From an uncultured Clostridia bacterium (GTDB lineage Bacteria > Bacillota > Clostridia > Oscillospirales > CAG-272), in the NCBI GenBank assembly GCA_944391815.1, contig CALXUV010000073.1, positions 1 through 64,000 of the forward strand: a stretch of DNA of 64,000 nt. Reading direction: 5' to 3'. Made by a program: the position numbers and the translations under genes. This document shows, piece after piece, positions 26,581-35,489 of this stretch. The number at the start of each line of letters is the position of its first letter. The stretch's first letter is position 1. Under the pieces are notes generated by a model. It ran no database searches and was not told where the DNA came from. It saw nothing but the letters and a program-made list of their open reading frames with translations.

Positions 26581-28545
26581 ATGAAACAGATATCCCCGCG
26601 CCAGATTCATCTTGATTTTCACACATCAGAAAAAATTCCGGGAATCGCAAAGGATTTTGATGCCGAGGAATTTGCAAAGCAGGCAAAAAAGGCTCACATA
26701 AGCTCTATGACTGTATTTGCAAGATGTCATCACGGTTGGCTTTATTATCCTTCCAAAAAATTTCCCGAAAGAATTCATCCCGGTCTTGTCAACAAAAATC
26801 TGCTTATTGAACAGGTAAAGGCTTTGCACAAATACGGAATCAATGCACCGGTGTACATAACTGTCCAGTGGGATTATAAGTCAGCAAACGAGCATCCTGA
26901 ATGGCTTATAAGAAAAAGAGACGGAGCTCATGAAGGTCCGGCTTTCACCGATCCGGGATTTTATCAGTCTTTGTGTGTAAATACCGGTTATAAAAATTTC
27001 CTTATGGAGCAGACGGCGGAAATCTGTGAAATGCTCGGTTCTGAGCTTGACGGCATTTTCTTTGACATAGTAGGAATAAGACCTTGCCTTTGTTCCGCTT
27101 GCCGTGCGGAAATGAAAAAAGACGGTATAGATGCACACGATGACATACAGGTCAGAAACTTTGCTAAAAAGGTGATGGACCGTTTCAAAAAAGAGATGAC
27201 GGAATTTGTTCACGGTTTTAATAAGGACTGCACAGTGTTTTATAACGCCGGTCATGTCGGACCCTGTACCAAATCAAGCAGTGACGCATATTCTCATTTT
27301 GAGCTTGAAAGTCTGCCGTCGGGATCGTGGGGATATCTGCATTTTCCGGTTACAGCAAGGTATGCGCGTAAACTCGGCAAAGACTGTCTCGGTATGACGG
27401 GTAAATTCCATACCGACTGGGGAGATTTCCACAGCCTGAAGAATCAGGCAGCGCTTGAGTTCGAATGTTTCCGTATGCTTAGTTACGGTTTTGCTTCGTC
27501 AATTGGCGATCAGCTTGAACCGTGCGGCACTTTGAACCCCGCCACATACAAGCTTATTGGAAATGTATACAGCCGGTTTGAGGAGAGGGAAGAATGGGCA
27601 AGACCTTCCGTTCCTGTAACTGAGGCTGCCGTTGTTACCTCTGAGGTTGATAATTTTGAATTCAAAATTCCGGAAACCTTGATGGGAGCATCGCAGATGC
27701 TTGATGAGCTTGCACTGCAGTTTGATATAGTTGATCCTGATATGTCATTTGACGGGTATAAACTGCTTATTATTCCGGAAGATGTCAAAGGCAACGATAA
27801 ATTTGCTGAGAAGGTAAATAAATTTGTCGCAAACGGAGGCAAAGTAATTGCTTTCGGAAAGGGCGGTCTCAATGAAAGTTCCGCATATCCGGAGTGTTAC
27901 GGCGTTAGCTATACAGGTGAGACCGAAAAATATCCCGATTTTATCGTAGCCGAAGGCGAACTTTCCAACGGACTCGAACAGGACAACGAATACGTGATAT
28001 ATCTTAAAGGCGAGAACACAGTAAAGAATTCGGCAACGCCCGTGCTTTTCGCAAGAGCACCGTATTTCAGCAGAAAAGGTGACAGTTTCTGTTCACATAA
28101 ATATACTCCGTCGGCAAAAGGAGAGAAATATCCGGTTGCATACAGAAACGGAAATGTTATATTCTTTTCACATCACATGCTGACTCAGTACCGCATGGCC
28201 GCTCCGAACTGGTGCAAGAAAATTGTCGGTAATGCAATAAAGCAGCTTCTCGGAGAGCAGATTATCACTCATAACGGTCCCTCGACTATGTCGGTAAGTG
28301 TTCTTGCTCAGCCTGAGAAAAAAAGGGTAAATCTCCATATTCTTTCATATATACCGGTCAGGAAGAGCGCAACGATCGACATAATTGAAGAAAGAACAGT
28401 GCTCAGAAATACTCAGATCAAAGTAAATATCGAAGGTAATTTTACAAAAGCAAGACTTGTTCCGGAAAATGTACAGCTTGATTTTAAAGACGGTGTTGTT
28501 ACAGTACCGGAAATAAACGGATACGCAATAGTAGAATTGTCCTGA
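26581..28545 (+). CDS. GHL6-type glycoside hydrolase, possible GH151 alpha-L-fucosidase
   Basis: A 654-aa intracellular enzyme. Residues 1-330 are a TIM barrel of the hypothetical-glycosyl-hydrolase-6 type: SMTVFARCHHGWLYYPSKKF, HPGLVNKNLLIEQVKALHKYG, APVYITVQWDYKSANEHPEW and LDGIFFDIVGIRPCLCSAC. The middle (VPVTEAAVVTSEVDNFEFK... LIIPEDVKGNDKFAEKVNKFVANGGKVIAFG) resembles the flavodoxin-like beta-galactosidase trimerisation domain. A small beta domain ends the protein. This architecture is found in GH151 fucosidases. The GH29 gene directly downstream supports fucose as substrate, but that remains inference. Confidence 0.72.
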   Translation: MKQISPRQIHLDFHTSEKIPGIAKDFDAEEFAKQAKKAHISSMTVFARCHHGWLYYPSKKFPERIHPGLVNKNLLIEQVKALHKYGINAPVYITVQWDYKSANEHPEWLIRKRDGAHEGPAFTDPGFYQSLCVNTGYKNFLMEQTAEICEMLGSELDGIFFDIVGIRPCLCSACRAEMKKDGIDAHDDIQVRNFAKKVMDRFKKEMTEFVHGFNKDCTVFYNAGHVGPCTKSSSDAYSHFELESLPSGSWGYLHFPVTARYARKLGKDCLGMTGKFHTDWGDFHSLKNQAALEFECFRMLSYGFASSIGDQLEPCGTLNPATYKLIGNVYSRFEEREEWARPSVPVTEAAVVTSEVDNFEFKIPETLMGASQMLDELALQFDIVDPDMSFDGYKLLIIPEDVKGNDKFAEKVNKFVANGGKVIAFGKGGLNESSAYPECYGVSYTGETEKYPDFIVAEGELSNGLEQDNEYVIYLKGENTVKNSATPVLFARAPYFSRKGDSFCSHKYTPSAKGEKYPVAYRNGNVIFFSHHMLTQYRMAAPNWCKKIVGNAIKQLLGEQIITHNGPSTMSVSVLAQPEKKRVNLHILSYIPVRKSATIDIIEERTVLRNTQIKVNIEGNFTKARLVPENVQLDFKDGVVTVPEINGYAIVELS

Positions 28546-28696
28546 AAACTTTTAGTTTAATTTACGTTGAATTGTTAACCGCAAAGAATTGGTTTGGTGC
28601 GCTTGACATTTAACTGAGACAATATAAGAGCGGTTCAGTCAATGTTATGCCGGTTGTAAACATTGATTTAAAATAAATGAAAAGCAGGTATTGAAA

Positions 28697-30004
28697 ATGG
28701 AATTTTTCAATGATAAACGCGACTGGTTTTTTGAGAAAAGATTCGGAATGTTTATTCACTTCGGACTGTATGCGATAAGCGGGTATCACGAACAGGAGCA
28801 GTTCAGGAAAAATATTTCCAGAAAGGAATACGAAAAATATACCGATGTTTTTTGTCCCGATAAATTTGACCCGTACAGCTGGATTCAAACCGCAAGGCAG
28901 GCAGGGATGGAATATATGGTCTTTACTGCAAAGCATCAGGACGGATTTTGTATGTGGGATACCGAAACTACCGATTACAATATTGTGAATACTCCGTACG
29001 GAAGAGACTTTCTTAAAGAGCTTTCCGATGCCTGTCATAAGGAGAATTTTCCTCTCCTTATCTATTACTGTATAACAGATAACCATAATCCGAACTATCC
29101 TAACAGAGGAAAGTGGCATGAACTTTCCCAGCCACAGGAAGGGGATTTGCCGGACAGAGATAAATACCTTGATTATCTTAAAAAGCAGGTAACAGAGCTT
29201 TGTAAAAATTACGGAGAAATACACGGCTTTTTCTGGGACGCAAATCACCTTGATTATTACGACGAAGGGATAAACTGGATAATACGCGATCTTCAGCCGG
29301 GAGCCGTGATAAACGGCAGAGGATTTGACAGCGGAGATTATAACACACCTGAAAGAGAGTTCAACGAAACGGAAATCAGGTCGGAGCGCAGGTTCGGAAA
29401 ACCGACTGAAGCTTGTCAGTCGTTCGGAGTACACAGCTGGGGCTATCGTTTTGACGAAGATTTTTACAGTAATAAGTATCTGATGCAGAGCATAGACCGA
29501 ATTTTGTCCATGGGTGGGAATTATCTGCTTAGTGTAGCACCTGACGCAAGCGGCATGCTTGATTCGAGAGCACTGAAAAAACTTGATAAAATAGGCAAAT
29601 GGTATAAACAGGTCAGAGAAGCGTATGACGGTGCAGTGCCGGTATCCGAGGCAGTAAAAAGCAGCGATGTGTTTCTGACTGTAAAGGGTAATAACCTTTA
29701 TGTTCACTTAAATAAAGATCCTATGGCAGATTCCGTGGAGCTTCCTCCGCTTGAAATGTTGCCTGAAAAAGCTGTTTTACTTAACGACGGCAGAGAACTG
29801 AGAGTTGTCAGAAATCAAGGCACAAAACACTGGGCGGCAGATTCAGAATATCTTAGAATCAAAAGTCTTCCGACAGATGAAATGACTGATCAGGTTATGG
29901 TCATAAGGCTTGAGTACAGGCATCTTCCAGGTATATTAAGAGAACTTGCCTCCGGTTGGAAACTTTCGCTTCCTTCACCGATAAAGCAAAAAGAAGATCG
30001 GTAA
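28697..30004 (+). CDS. GH29 alpha-L-fucosidase
   Basis: A 435-aa protein. The family start is RFGMFIHFGLYAISG, followed by AGMEYMVFTAKHQDGFCMWDTETTDYN, a strong GH29 signature. The nucleophile strand appears as EIHGFFWDANHLDYY, where WDAN replaces the common WFDG, so the nucleophile is probably that Asp. SWGYR and SMGGNYLLSVAPDASG are conserved later. No secretion signal is present, implying action on imported fuco-oligosaccharides. ATG 28697 is preferred over TTG 28691 because AGCAGG is eight bases upstream of it. Confidence 0.88.
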   Translation: MEFFNDKRDWFFEKRFGMFIHFGLYAISGYHEQEQFRKNISRKEYEKYTDVFCPDKFDPYSWIQTARQAGMEYMVFTAKHQDGFCMWDTETTDYNIVNTPYGRDFLKELSDACHKENFPLLIYYCITDNHNPNYPNRGKWHELSQPQEGDLPDRDKYLDYLKKQVTELCKNYGEIHGFFWDANHLDYYDEGINWIIRDLQPGAVINGRGFDSGDYNTPEREFNETEIRSERRFGKPTEACQSFGVHSWGYRFDEDFYSNKYLMQSIDRILSMGGNYLLSVAPDASGMLDSRALKKLDKIGKWYKQVREAYDGAVPVSEAVKSSDVFLTVKGNNLYVHLNKDPMADSVELPPLEMLPEKAVLLNDGRELRVVRNQGTKHWAADSEYLRIKSLPTDEMTDQVMVIRLEYRHLPGILRELASGWKLSLPSPIKQKEDR

Positions 30005-30105
30005 TGAGAAGAATTTCCACAGTGGGATATACTTTAAGCCGTCAGAGGGAAATACTGTAAGCCAACTGATTTTCAAAAAGCTTGTTAAGATATGCTGTCA
30101 ACAGC

Positions 30106-30137
30106 AAAACGGAGAGTAATCATTACTTTCCGTTTTT
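30106..30137. terminator. Bidirectional terminator after GH29
   Basis: AAAACGGAGAGTAAT (30106-30120) and ATTACTTTCCGTTTTT (30122-30137) form a near-perfect stem with a tiny loop and a T-run. Confidence 0.75.
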
Positions 30138-30277
30138 ATTATCATAAAATTAGGGTTTAATACAGTTTTTTTGTGTAAAATACAGAATTTGATTTTGTTC
30201 ATAAATTATATCTTTACTTTTTTCAACATTCGATTATTATATAAATACTAATTGCCAAAACTTTTCAGGAGCTCAAT

Positions 30278-31630
30278 ATGGTAAAAGAAATGACAAGCGG
30301 AAAACCGCTTAAACTTATACTCAGTTTTGCAGTACCTCTTATACTCGGCAACGTTTTACAGCAGATGTACAGCTGGGCAGATACGATGATGGTCGGCAAG
30401 CTGATAAGTAACGAAGCACTTGCAGCGGTGGGAGCGACAGGTGCGATAACTTTTCTTATTCTCGGATTTGTAAACGGAGTAGCAGAAGGGTCCTGCATAC
30501 TTCTTGCAAGGTATTTCGGAGCGGGCGATCACAGAAATCTGAAAAAATGCGCTGTCAACGTAGTTGTGGTTTGTACTGCGGTGGTTGCCATTCTGACTGC
30601 GCTTGCACTTAAATATAACAGACAGATCCTTGAAATCATGAAAACTCCTGATAACATAATTGAAGATACCGAGGCATATCTCCAGATAATATATGCGGGT
30701 ATGTTTGCGCTTCTGCTGTACAATCTCGGAGCGGGAATTCTGAGGGCACTCGGTGACAGCAGATCTCCTCTTTATTTTCTGATTATAGCATCGGTACTTA
30801 ACATCATACTTAACTATGTATTGATTGTCTTCTTTTCAATGGGAGTAAGAGGAGCGGCTTACGGAACGATAATCGCCCAGCTTGTCTCAGGTGTTCTTTG
30901 TTTTATCTACATATTTGCAAAATGCAGCATTATCAAGCCCGGCGTCGGGGATATAAAACTCAGCGGTAATCTGATTATGAAAATATGCATTATGGGAATA
31001 CCTATGGCGTTACAGTATTCAATAACTGCAATCGGTTCTATTTTTCTTCAGACGGCGATTAATAATCTCGGCAGTAATACAATAGCTGCATTTACCGTGG
31101 GAGAAAAGGTGCTTAATTTTTCATGGGCTATTCTCAACTGTATCGGTGTAGCACTCGCAAACTATTGCAGTCAGAACGTCGGAGCAATGAAAATAGACCG
31201 TGTAAAGTCGGGGGTAAAAGCTACACTCAGGATAATTCTTCTTCTTACCGTTGTGTTTATTTTTGTGCTGCTGTTTTTCGGAAAATACATAGCAATGCTG
31301 TTCCTTGAAAACAATTCGGACGAAGTTCTCAAAATTGTCGAAATGTTTTTCAGAATACAGGCCCCTTGTCTGTTAGCACTGTCGATGATCGGCGTTTTCC
31401 GAAATGTAATACAGGGTGTTGGGTACAGCTTGCAGGCAATGCTCGCCGGAATTTTCGAGCTTGTAGGCAGAAGTTCGATTGCGCTGATATTTGTTGGAAA
31501 ATACGGGTTTGTTGCGGCGTGCGTAGCAAGTCCCTGTGCTTGGATTCTGGCAGATTTCTTACTTATACCCATGTACTTTTATGTGATGAGAAAACTTTCA
31601 TCACATATGTCAAAGAGTTTAACAGTTTAA
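30278..31630 (+). CDS. MATE family efflux transporter (second copy)
   Basis: A 450-aa protein with 12 predicted membrane helices. Motifs are PLILGNVLQQMYSWADTMMVGKLI, VAEGSCILLARYFGAGD and ILRALGDSRSPLYFLI. It is closer to the 40.4-kb copy than to the 25.1-kb copy by these motifs. AGGAGCTCAAT precedes the ATG. It is monocistronic between two terminators, so probably a stand-alone exporter. Confidence 0.9.
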   Translation: MVKEMTSGKPLKLILSFAVPLILGNVLQQMYSWADTMMVGKLISNEALAAVGATGAITFLILGFVNGVAEGSCILLARYFGAGDHRNLKKCAVNVVVVCTAVVAILTALALKYNRQILEIMKTPDNIIEDTEAYLQIIYAGMFALLLYNLGAGILRALGDSRSPLYFLIIASVLNIILNYVLIVFFSMGVRGAAYGTIIAQLVSGVLCFIYIFAKCSIIKPGVGDIKLSGNLIMKICIMGIPMALQYSITAIGSIFLQTAINNLGSNTIAAFTVGEKVLNFSWAILNCIGVALANYCSQNVGAMKIDRVKSGVKATLRIILLLTVVFIFVLLFFGKYIAMLFLENNSDEVLKIVEMFFRIQAPCLLALSMIGVFRNVIQGVGYSLQAMLAGIFELVGRSSIALIFVGKYGFVAACVASPCAWILADFLLIPMYFYVMRKLSSHMSKSLTV

Positions 31631-31639
31631 ATGTGTATA

Positions 31640-31685
31640 AAAAACGTCCCGGTTTATGCGAGTTCAGCAAATCCGGGACGTTTTT
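31640..31685. terminator. Bidirectional terminator between MATE and uxaC
   Basis: AAAAACGTCCCGG (31640-31652) and CCGGGACGTTTTT (31673-31685), with T-runs on both strands, between convergent genes. Confidence 0.85.
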
Positions 31686-31752
31686 ACTATATTAATGTTT
31701 AATCATATCTTGTTTTTTAAGATTTATTTGATACGAAGAAGAACTGATCTTT

Positions 31753-33168
31753 TCAGAAACCGAAGTAATTTTTGGTATTGTTATAGCATATATCTATCAC
31801 TAAGTTGGCAATTGCTTCGATATCTTCAGGGAATTCTCCGTTTTCAACCCACTCGCCAACCAAATTGCAAAGTATCCTGCGGAAATATTCGTGGCGCGGA
31901 TATGAGATGAAACTTCTTGAGTCTGTGAGCATTCCAAGGAAATTACCGAATGCGGAAAGATTGGCAAGGGAAATCATCTGGCTTCTCATACCGGTGAGGT
32001 TATCGTTGAACCACCATGCGCTTCCCTGCATAAGACGCGGCATACCGCCTTCACTGTCACACTGATAAGATCCGATAAGAGTACCGACGGCTGCGTTTTC
32101 ATTGGGGTCTATCGGGTAAATAATCGTTCTCGGAAGTCCGGAATTCAAGGTCATTCTGTCAAAAAGGGCAGCCAGAGCTGAAACACTGTTACGGCTGTTG
32201 CCAATCATGTCAAAACCTGTGTCAGCTCCGAGCTTTTTGAACCATACCGAATTAGGGTTTCTCAGTACTCCGTAATGAATCTGCATAACAAAACCGCGTT
32301 TTGTATACTCTTTTCCGAAGAAAATCATCATCGCTGTGATAAATTTGTCTGCTTCTTCCACAGAGGCATAGCCGTCGTTGCGGTAAGCTTTAACAAATAT
32401 ATCGTTAAGTTCCTTTTCGTTTGCAGGGAGCGAGAAGGGAACATAGTCAAGACCGTGATCAGCTGTTTTACATCCTGATTTTTCAAAGAAATCAAGTCTT
32501 TGTACATAAGCTTTTTTCAGTGAATCTATATCTTTTATTTCAATTCCGGAAGCTGAGGAAAGCTGATCGATATAGCTTTTGTAACCACCAAGGTAAATTT
32601 TCATACCTTTATCGGGGCGGAAAGCAGGAAGAACTCGAACTTTGAAGTTTTTGTCTTCTGAAATCATTTTGTGATAGCTAAGATCGTCAACCGGATCATC
32701 AGTGGTGCAGAGAACTTCAACATTAGAGTTTTTAACAATGTTTTTTGCGCTCATTTCCGGCTGCATAAGTTTTTCGTTGCAGAGATTCCAGACGGTATCA
32801 CAGGTTTCGGCGTTGAGTATGCCGTCGTAACCGAAATAGCGGATAAGTTCAAGATGAGACCAGTGGTAGAGAGGATTGCCGATAAGTTTCGGCATACACT
32901 CAGCATAAGCTTTGAATTTTTCATAGTCGGAAGCATTTCCGGTTATAAGGTCCTCGCTTACGCCGCATGAACGCATCGCACGCCATTTGTAATGGTCTCC
33001 GCCAAGCCAAAGCTCGGTTATGCTCGAATATTTTTTGTCCTCGGCAATTTCCTTCGGGCTGATGTGGCAGTGATAATCAATAATCGGCAGTTTTGAAGCA
33101 TAGTTGTCATAAAGAAGTTTCGCCGTTTCGTTTTTCAGCAAAAAATCACCTGTAATAAATTTTATCAT
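31753..33168 (-). CDS. uxaC: Glucuronate isomerase
   Basis: A 471-aa amidohydrolase-like isomerase turning glucuronate into fructuronate (and galacturonate into tagaturonate). PIIDYHCHISPKEIAED carries the metal-binding histidines near the N-terminus. WKAMRSCG-type, VLCTTDDPVDDL, MQIHYGVLRNPN and the C-terminal YPRHEYFRRILCNLVGEWVE motifs are family hallmarks. ATG 33168 with GGGAG upstream is chosen over TTG 33183. It follows rlmA by 28 bases, so both are likely in one transcript. The later steps uxuA, uxuB and kdgK are not in the window; eda is at 5.1 kb. Confidence 0.95.
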   Translation of the reverse strand: MIKFITGDFLLKNETAKLLYDNYASKLPIIDYHCHISPKEIAEDKKYSSITELWLGGDHYKWRAMRSCGVSEDLITGNASDYEKFKAYAECMPKLIGNPLYHWSHLELIRYFGYDGILNAETCDTVWNLCNEKLMQPEMSAKNIVKNSNVEVLCTTDDPVDDLSYHKMISEDKNFKVRVLPAFRPDKGMKIYLGGYKSYIDQLSSASGIEIKDIDSLKKAYVQRLDFFEKSGCKTADHGLDYVPFSLPANEKELNDIFVKAYRNDGYASVEEADKFITAMMIFFGKEYTKRGFVMQIHYGVLRNPNSVWFKKLGADTGFDMIGNSRNSVSALAALFDRMTLNSGLPRTIIYPIDPNENAAVGTLIGSYQCDSEGGMPRLMQGSAWWFNDNLTGMRSQMISLANLSAFGNFLGMLTDSRSFISYPRHEYFRRILCNLVGEWVENGEFPEDIEAIANLVIDICYNNTKNYFGF

Positions 33169-33196
33169 AATCAATTCTCCCAACTGAATTTATTGT

Positions 33197-34015
33197 TTAT
33201 AACTTTGTAAAAGCGCAAAAATCGAATACAGCCTCTGTATCAATGGAATTTATAAACCCAAGTTTATTGTAATCCGTTTCTGAAGTGTTGTAACGGTAAG
33301 GCGTCATGTCAAAAAGATCCCGAACCGTCTGATTATCCGACAATCTGAAACGGTAACCGACAGTGAAATTTTCGGTTTCATTTAATAAAACAGGCTTAAA
33401 TGATGGAGGTGGATTTTCGGCAGGTTTGTCGTAGATTTTCTCTTTGAGCGACCATAAATGCCTGGCTCCGGGACTTACGGTTAACAGAATTCCTCCTTTT
33501 TTCAGCGTTCGGAAAAATTCCTTTTCGGAAAGCGGCGCAAAAAGCGAAATAATCACGTCAAATACATCGTTTGCAAAAGGCAGCTTGTTTATGCTCGCAA
33601 CTGAAAAACTGAGCTCACTGTACCGTTTTGCGGCGGCTTTTACCCCCTCTTTTGAAACATCAATTCCGTAAATCTGAAAGCGATATCCCTTTTCCGAAAG
33701 AATTTTTGCCAGTGAACCGGAATAATAACCTTCACCGCAACCGGCGTCAAGTAAGGTAATAACAGAATCTTTTGCGGTCGTTCTTTCAATCACAGACACA
33801 AGGTTTTCTACGATCGGAAAATAATAGTTCTGTTGCAGAAAACGCCGTCTTGAACGCAGCATATCTTTCGAATCACCGTGTATACCTGATTTTTTGCTGC
33901 CGAGCAAGAGATTTACATAACCCTCGGCTGATATGTCATACGAGTGATTTTCATCGCATTTCATTTGTTTGCCGGTAGAAATAAGATTCCGGCCGCACTT
34001 CGGGCAAATATACAT
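33197..34015 (-). CDS. rlmA: 23S rRNA (guanine-N1)-methyltransferase, RlmA family
   Basis: A 272-aa SAM methyltransferase. The N-terminal zinc finger has CPKC, then a CDENH pair (residues 4-25), and SAEGYVNLLLGSKKSG follows, as in RlmA proteins that methylate G745/G748 in helix 35. LDAGCGEGYYSG is SAM motif I, and YGIDVSKEGVKAA is motif II. Proteins of this family can affect macrolide and tylosin susceptibility. The SD AGGCGGTGAT precedes the ATG. A promoter lies upstream, and uxaC follows. Confidence 0.88.
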   Translation of the reverse strand: MYICPKCGRNLISTGKQMKCDENHSYDISAEGYVNLLLGSKKSGIHGDSKDMLRSRRRFLQQNYYFPIVENLVSVIERTTAKDSVITLLDAGCGEGYYSGSLAKILSEKGYRFQIYGIDVSKEGVKAAAKRYSELSFSVASINKLPFANDVFDVIISLFAPLSEKEFFRTLKKGGILLTVSPGARHLWSLKEKIYDKPAENPPPSFKPVLLNETENFTVGYRFRLSDNQTVRDLFDMTPYRYNTSETDYNKLGFINSIDTEAVFDFCAFTKL

Positions 34016-34022
34016 TATTCAT

Positions 34023-34075
34023 CACCGCCTGACAAAATTCAGTATACAACAAAAAATATTCTTTGTCAAGGCGGT
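34023..34075. promoter_or_regulatory. Inverted repeats framing the rlmA promoter
   Basis: CACCGCCTGACAAA (34023-34036) and TTTGTCAAGGCGGTG (34061-34075) are inverted copies differing by one base. The outer copy includes the -35 box and the inner one the SD of rlmA. Possible operator; unproven. Confidence 0.4.
34041..34069 (-). promoter_or_regulatory. Promoter of rlmA-uxaC
   Basis: Minus-strand TTGACA (34064-34069), a 17-bp spacer and TATACT (34041-34046). Confidence 0.8.
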
Positions 34076-34092
34076 GAATTAACAAAAATATA

Positions 34093-34121
34093 TTGAAATA
34101 ACGGAAATTATGAGGTATAAT
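34093..34121 (+). promoter_or_regulatory. Promoter of the acpP leader ORF and acpP
   Basis: TTGAAA (34093-34098), a 17-bp spacer and a perfect TATAAT (34116-34121). Confidence 0.75.
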
Positions 34122-34143
34122 AAAATAAAAAGTGAGCAAGAAG

Positions 34144-34251
34144 ATGAATTTTAAAATATTAAAATTTGCAAGAGAAGCCGGATACGACAACGTTGAAAAA
34201 GTCAGGACTTTATACAGAAAATCAATATCACAAAGAGGAAAATATGCTTGA
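34144..34251 (+). CDS. 35-aa open frame overlapping the acpP start
   Basis: The frame reads MNFKILKFAREAGYDNVEK, then VRTLYRKSISQRGKYA and a TGA that lies inside the acpP start region (eight-base overlap with ATG 34244). It begins about 23 bases after the -10 box, so it is the first frame on the transcript. There is no clear SD. Its length and basic composition suggest a translated leader coupled to acpP; no homologue is known to me. Confidence 0.4.
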   Translation: MNFKILKFAREAGYDNVEKVRTLYRKSISQRGKYA

Positions 34252-34489
34252 AAAGATAATTTCCGTGATAGCGGAACAGCTTTCGGTCAGCGCCGATGAA
34301 ATAACAATTGATTCGGATATAACCGGCGATCTCGGCGCCGATTCGCTTGACATCATTGAACTTACCGCAAAACTCGAAAATTTGTTCGGTATCACGGCAA
34401 CCGATGAAGAAATAATGTCGGTTCAGACAGTCGGGGATTTGCAGGAGATAATAGACCGTAAAACAAATGAAAGCCGGGAGTCAGACTGA
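34244..34489 (+). CDS. acpP: Acyl carrier protein
   Basis: An 81-aa ACP. The phosphopantetheine Ser is in GDLGADSLDIIELTAKLE, the classic DSL motif. The protein is acidic and of normal length with a small C-terminal tail. AGAGG lies six bases before ATG 34244; an upstream in-frame ATG at 34166 has none. No other fatty acid gene is adjacent, so it may be the general ACP or a dedicated one. Confidence 0.92.
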   Translation: MLEKIISVIAEQLSVSADEITIDSDITGDLGADSLDIIELTAKLENLFGITATDEEIMSVQTVGDLQEIIDRKTNESRESD

Positions 34490-34663
34490 TTGTCAAGTGT
34501 CAGATTTTTTCAGAACATTGACGCAGATATTTTTCCGAGGAAAAATCAAGTACCGGATTTCAGTTTTTACAAAATTCGTTAAATACGCTGTTTCAGGTCA
34601 GTAGACCGGTATGGCAAAACATAATTATTATTCCAGATATTCATTTAAACGGAGGTTTTTGTT

Positions 34664-35131
34664 ATGGATATAAAAGGAACATTCAGAAAATCGGTAAATG
34701 AAATAAAAAACACAACCAAAAAAATTACCGATAAAGTAACTCAGGAGTATAAGAAAAACAGTTTGAAGGACGACATAGAAGATCTTTATGCCGAACTCGG
34801 AAAGATAAGGTACAGCGAAATTTCCGAGAATATTTCACGTTCCGAAGAAAGTGTTTCGATTTATAACGAAATTCGTAAACTTCTCGATGAGCTTGAAAGT
34901 ATTTCTGAGAAAAACGAAAAACTTACTTACTGTCGTATCTGCGGAAAGAAAATACCTAATGACATAGTATTTTGTCCCTACTGCGGAACAAAGAGAGAAG
35001 ATTACGAAAATAAAACGTCAGAAGATAACAAAAAGTGTGATTTTGCAAACGAAACGGAAAACGGTACAGACGGAACCGAAAGTGCCGATGAAACCATAAA
35101 AGACGGTAAGGCAGAGAAAACTGATGAATAA
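34664..35131 (+). CDS. Coiled-coil protein with zinc ribbon
   Basis: A 155-aa protein. Residues 1-85 are charged and helical, heptad-like (KNSLKDDIEDLYAELGKIRYSEIS, IYNEIRKLLDELESISEKNEK). CRICGKKIPNDIVFCPYCG (about residues 90-108) is a zinc ribbon. The last 45 residues are acidic and disordered-looking. GGAGG precedes the ATG. It overlaps the start of the DUF4234-like gene by eight bases, so the two proteins probably work together, perhaps at the membrane. The function is unknown. Confidence 0.7.
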   Translation: MDIKGTFRKSVNEIKNTTKKITDKVTQEYKKNSLKDDIEDLYAELGKIRYSEISENISRSEESVSIYNEIRKLLDELESISEKNEKLTYCRICGKKIPNDIVFCPYCGTKREDYENKTSEDNKKCDFANETENGTDGTESADETIKDGKAEKTDE

Positions 35132-35489
35132 TTCGCTGAAAAAAGCAATAATAGCATTTCTTTTGATATTTCTGACTTTTGGTATCGGAAGCACTGTTTA
35201 TATTTATATTTTGTCCGATAAAATGAAATCGGATTCGGAGAACAGAATAATTTATCCTGTAAGGGAAGCAGTTCTCAACCTTATAACGTTTGGTATATAC
35301 GGAATAATATGGACGTACAGGTATTCCTGTATGATTGACAGCGCAGAAGGTTGTACGGAGTTTACAGCGTATACGCTCTTGTGTACGGTGTTATCATCTT
35401 TTCCGCTCAGAAGTGTGTCAATGGCAGTGCTTGTTTACCGACAGGCTGAAACGGAAGAAAATAAGGAAGTGTACGGAGACAATCAATGA
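35124..35489 (+). CDS. DUF4234-like small membrane protein
   Basis: A 121-aa protein with an N-terminal helix (AIIAFLLIFLTFGIGSTVYIYIL). REAVLNLITFGIYGIIWTYRYSCMID is the pattern of DUF4234 proteins, and a third hydrophobic stretch follows. Its ends overlap both neighbours (eight bases with the zinc-ribbon gene, four with the ABC-F gene), so the three genes are translationally coupled. The function is unknown. Confidence 0.65.
   Translation: MNNSLKKAIIAFLLIFLTFGIGSTVYIYILSDKMKSDSENRIIYPVREAVLNLITFGIYGIIWTYRYSCMIDSAEGCTEFTAYTLLCTVLSSFPLRSVSMAVLVYRQAETEENKEVYGDNQ

Noticed and set aside
28605..28640. TTGACA...TATAAG promoter for the GH29 gene
   Set aside because: The spacer is only 14 bp, too short for a normal sigma-A promoter.
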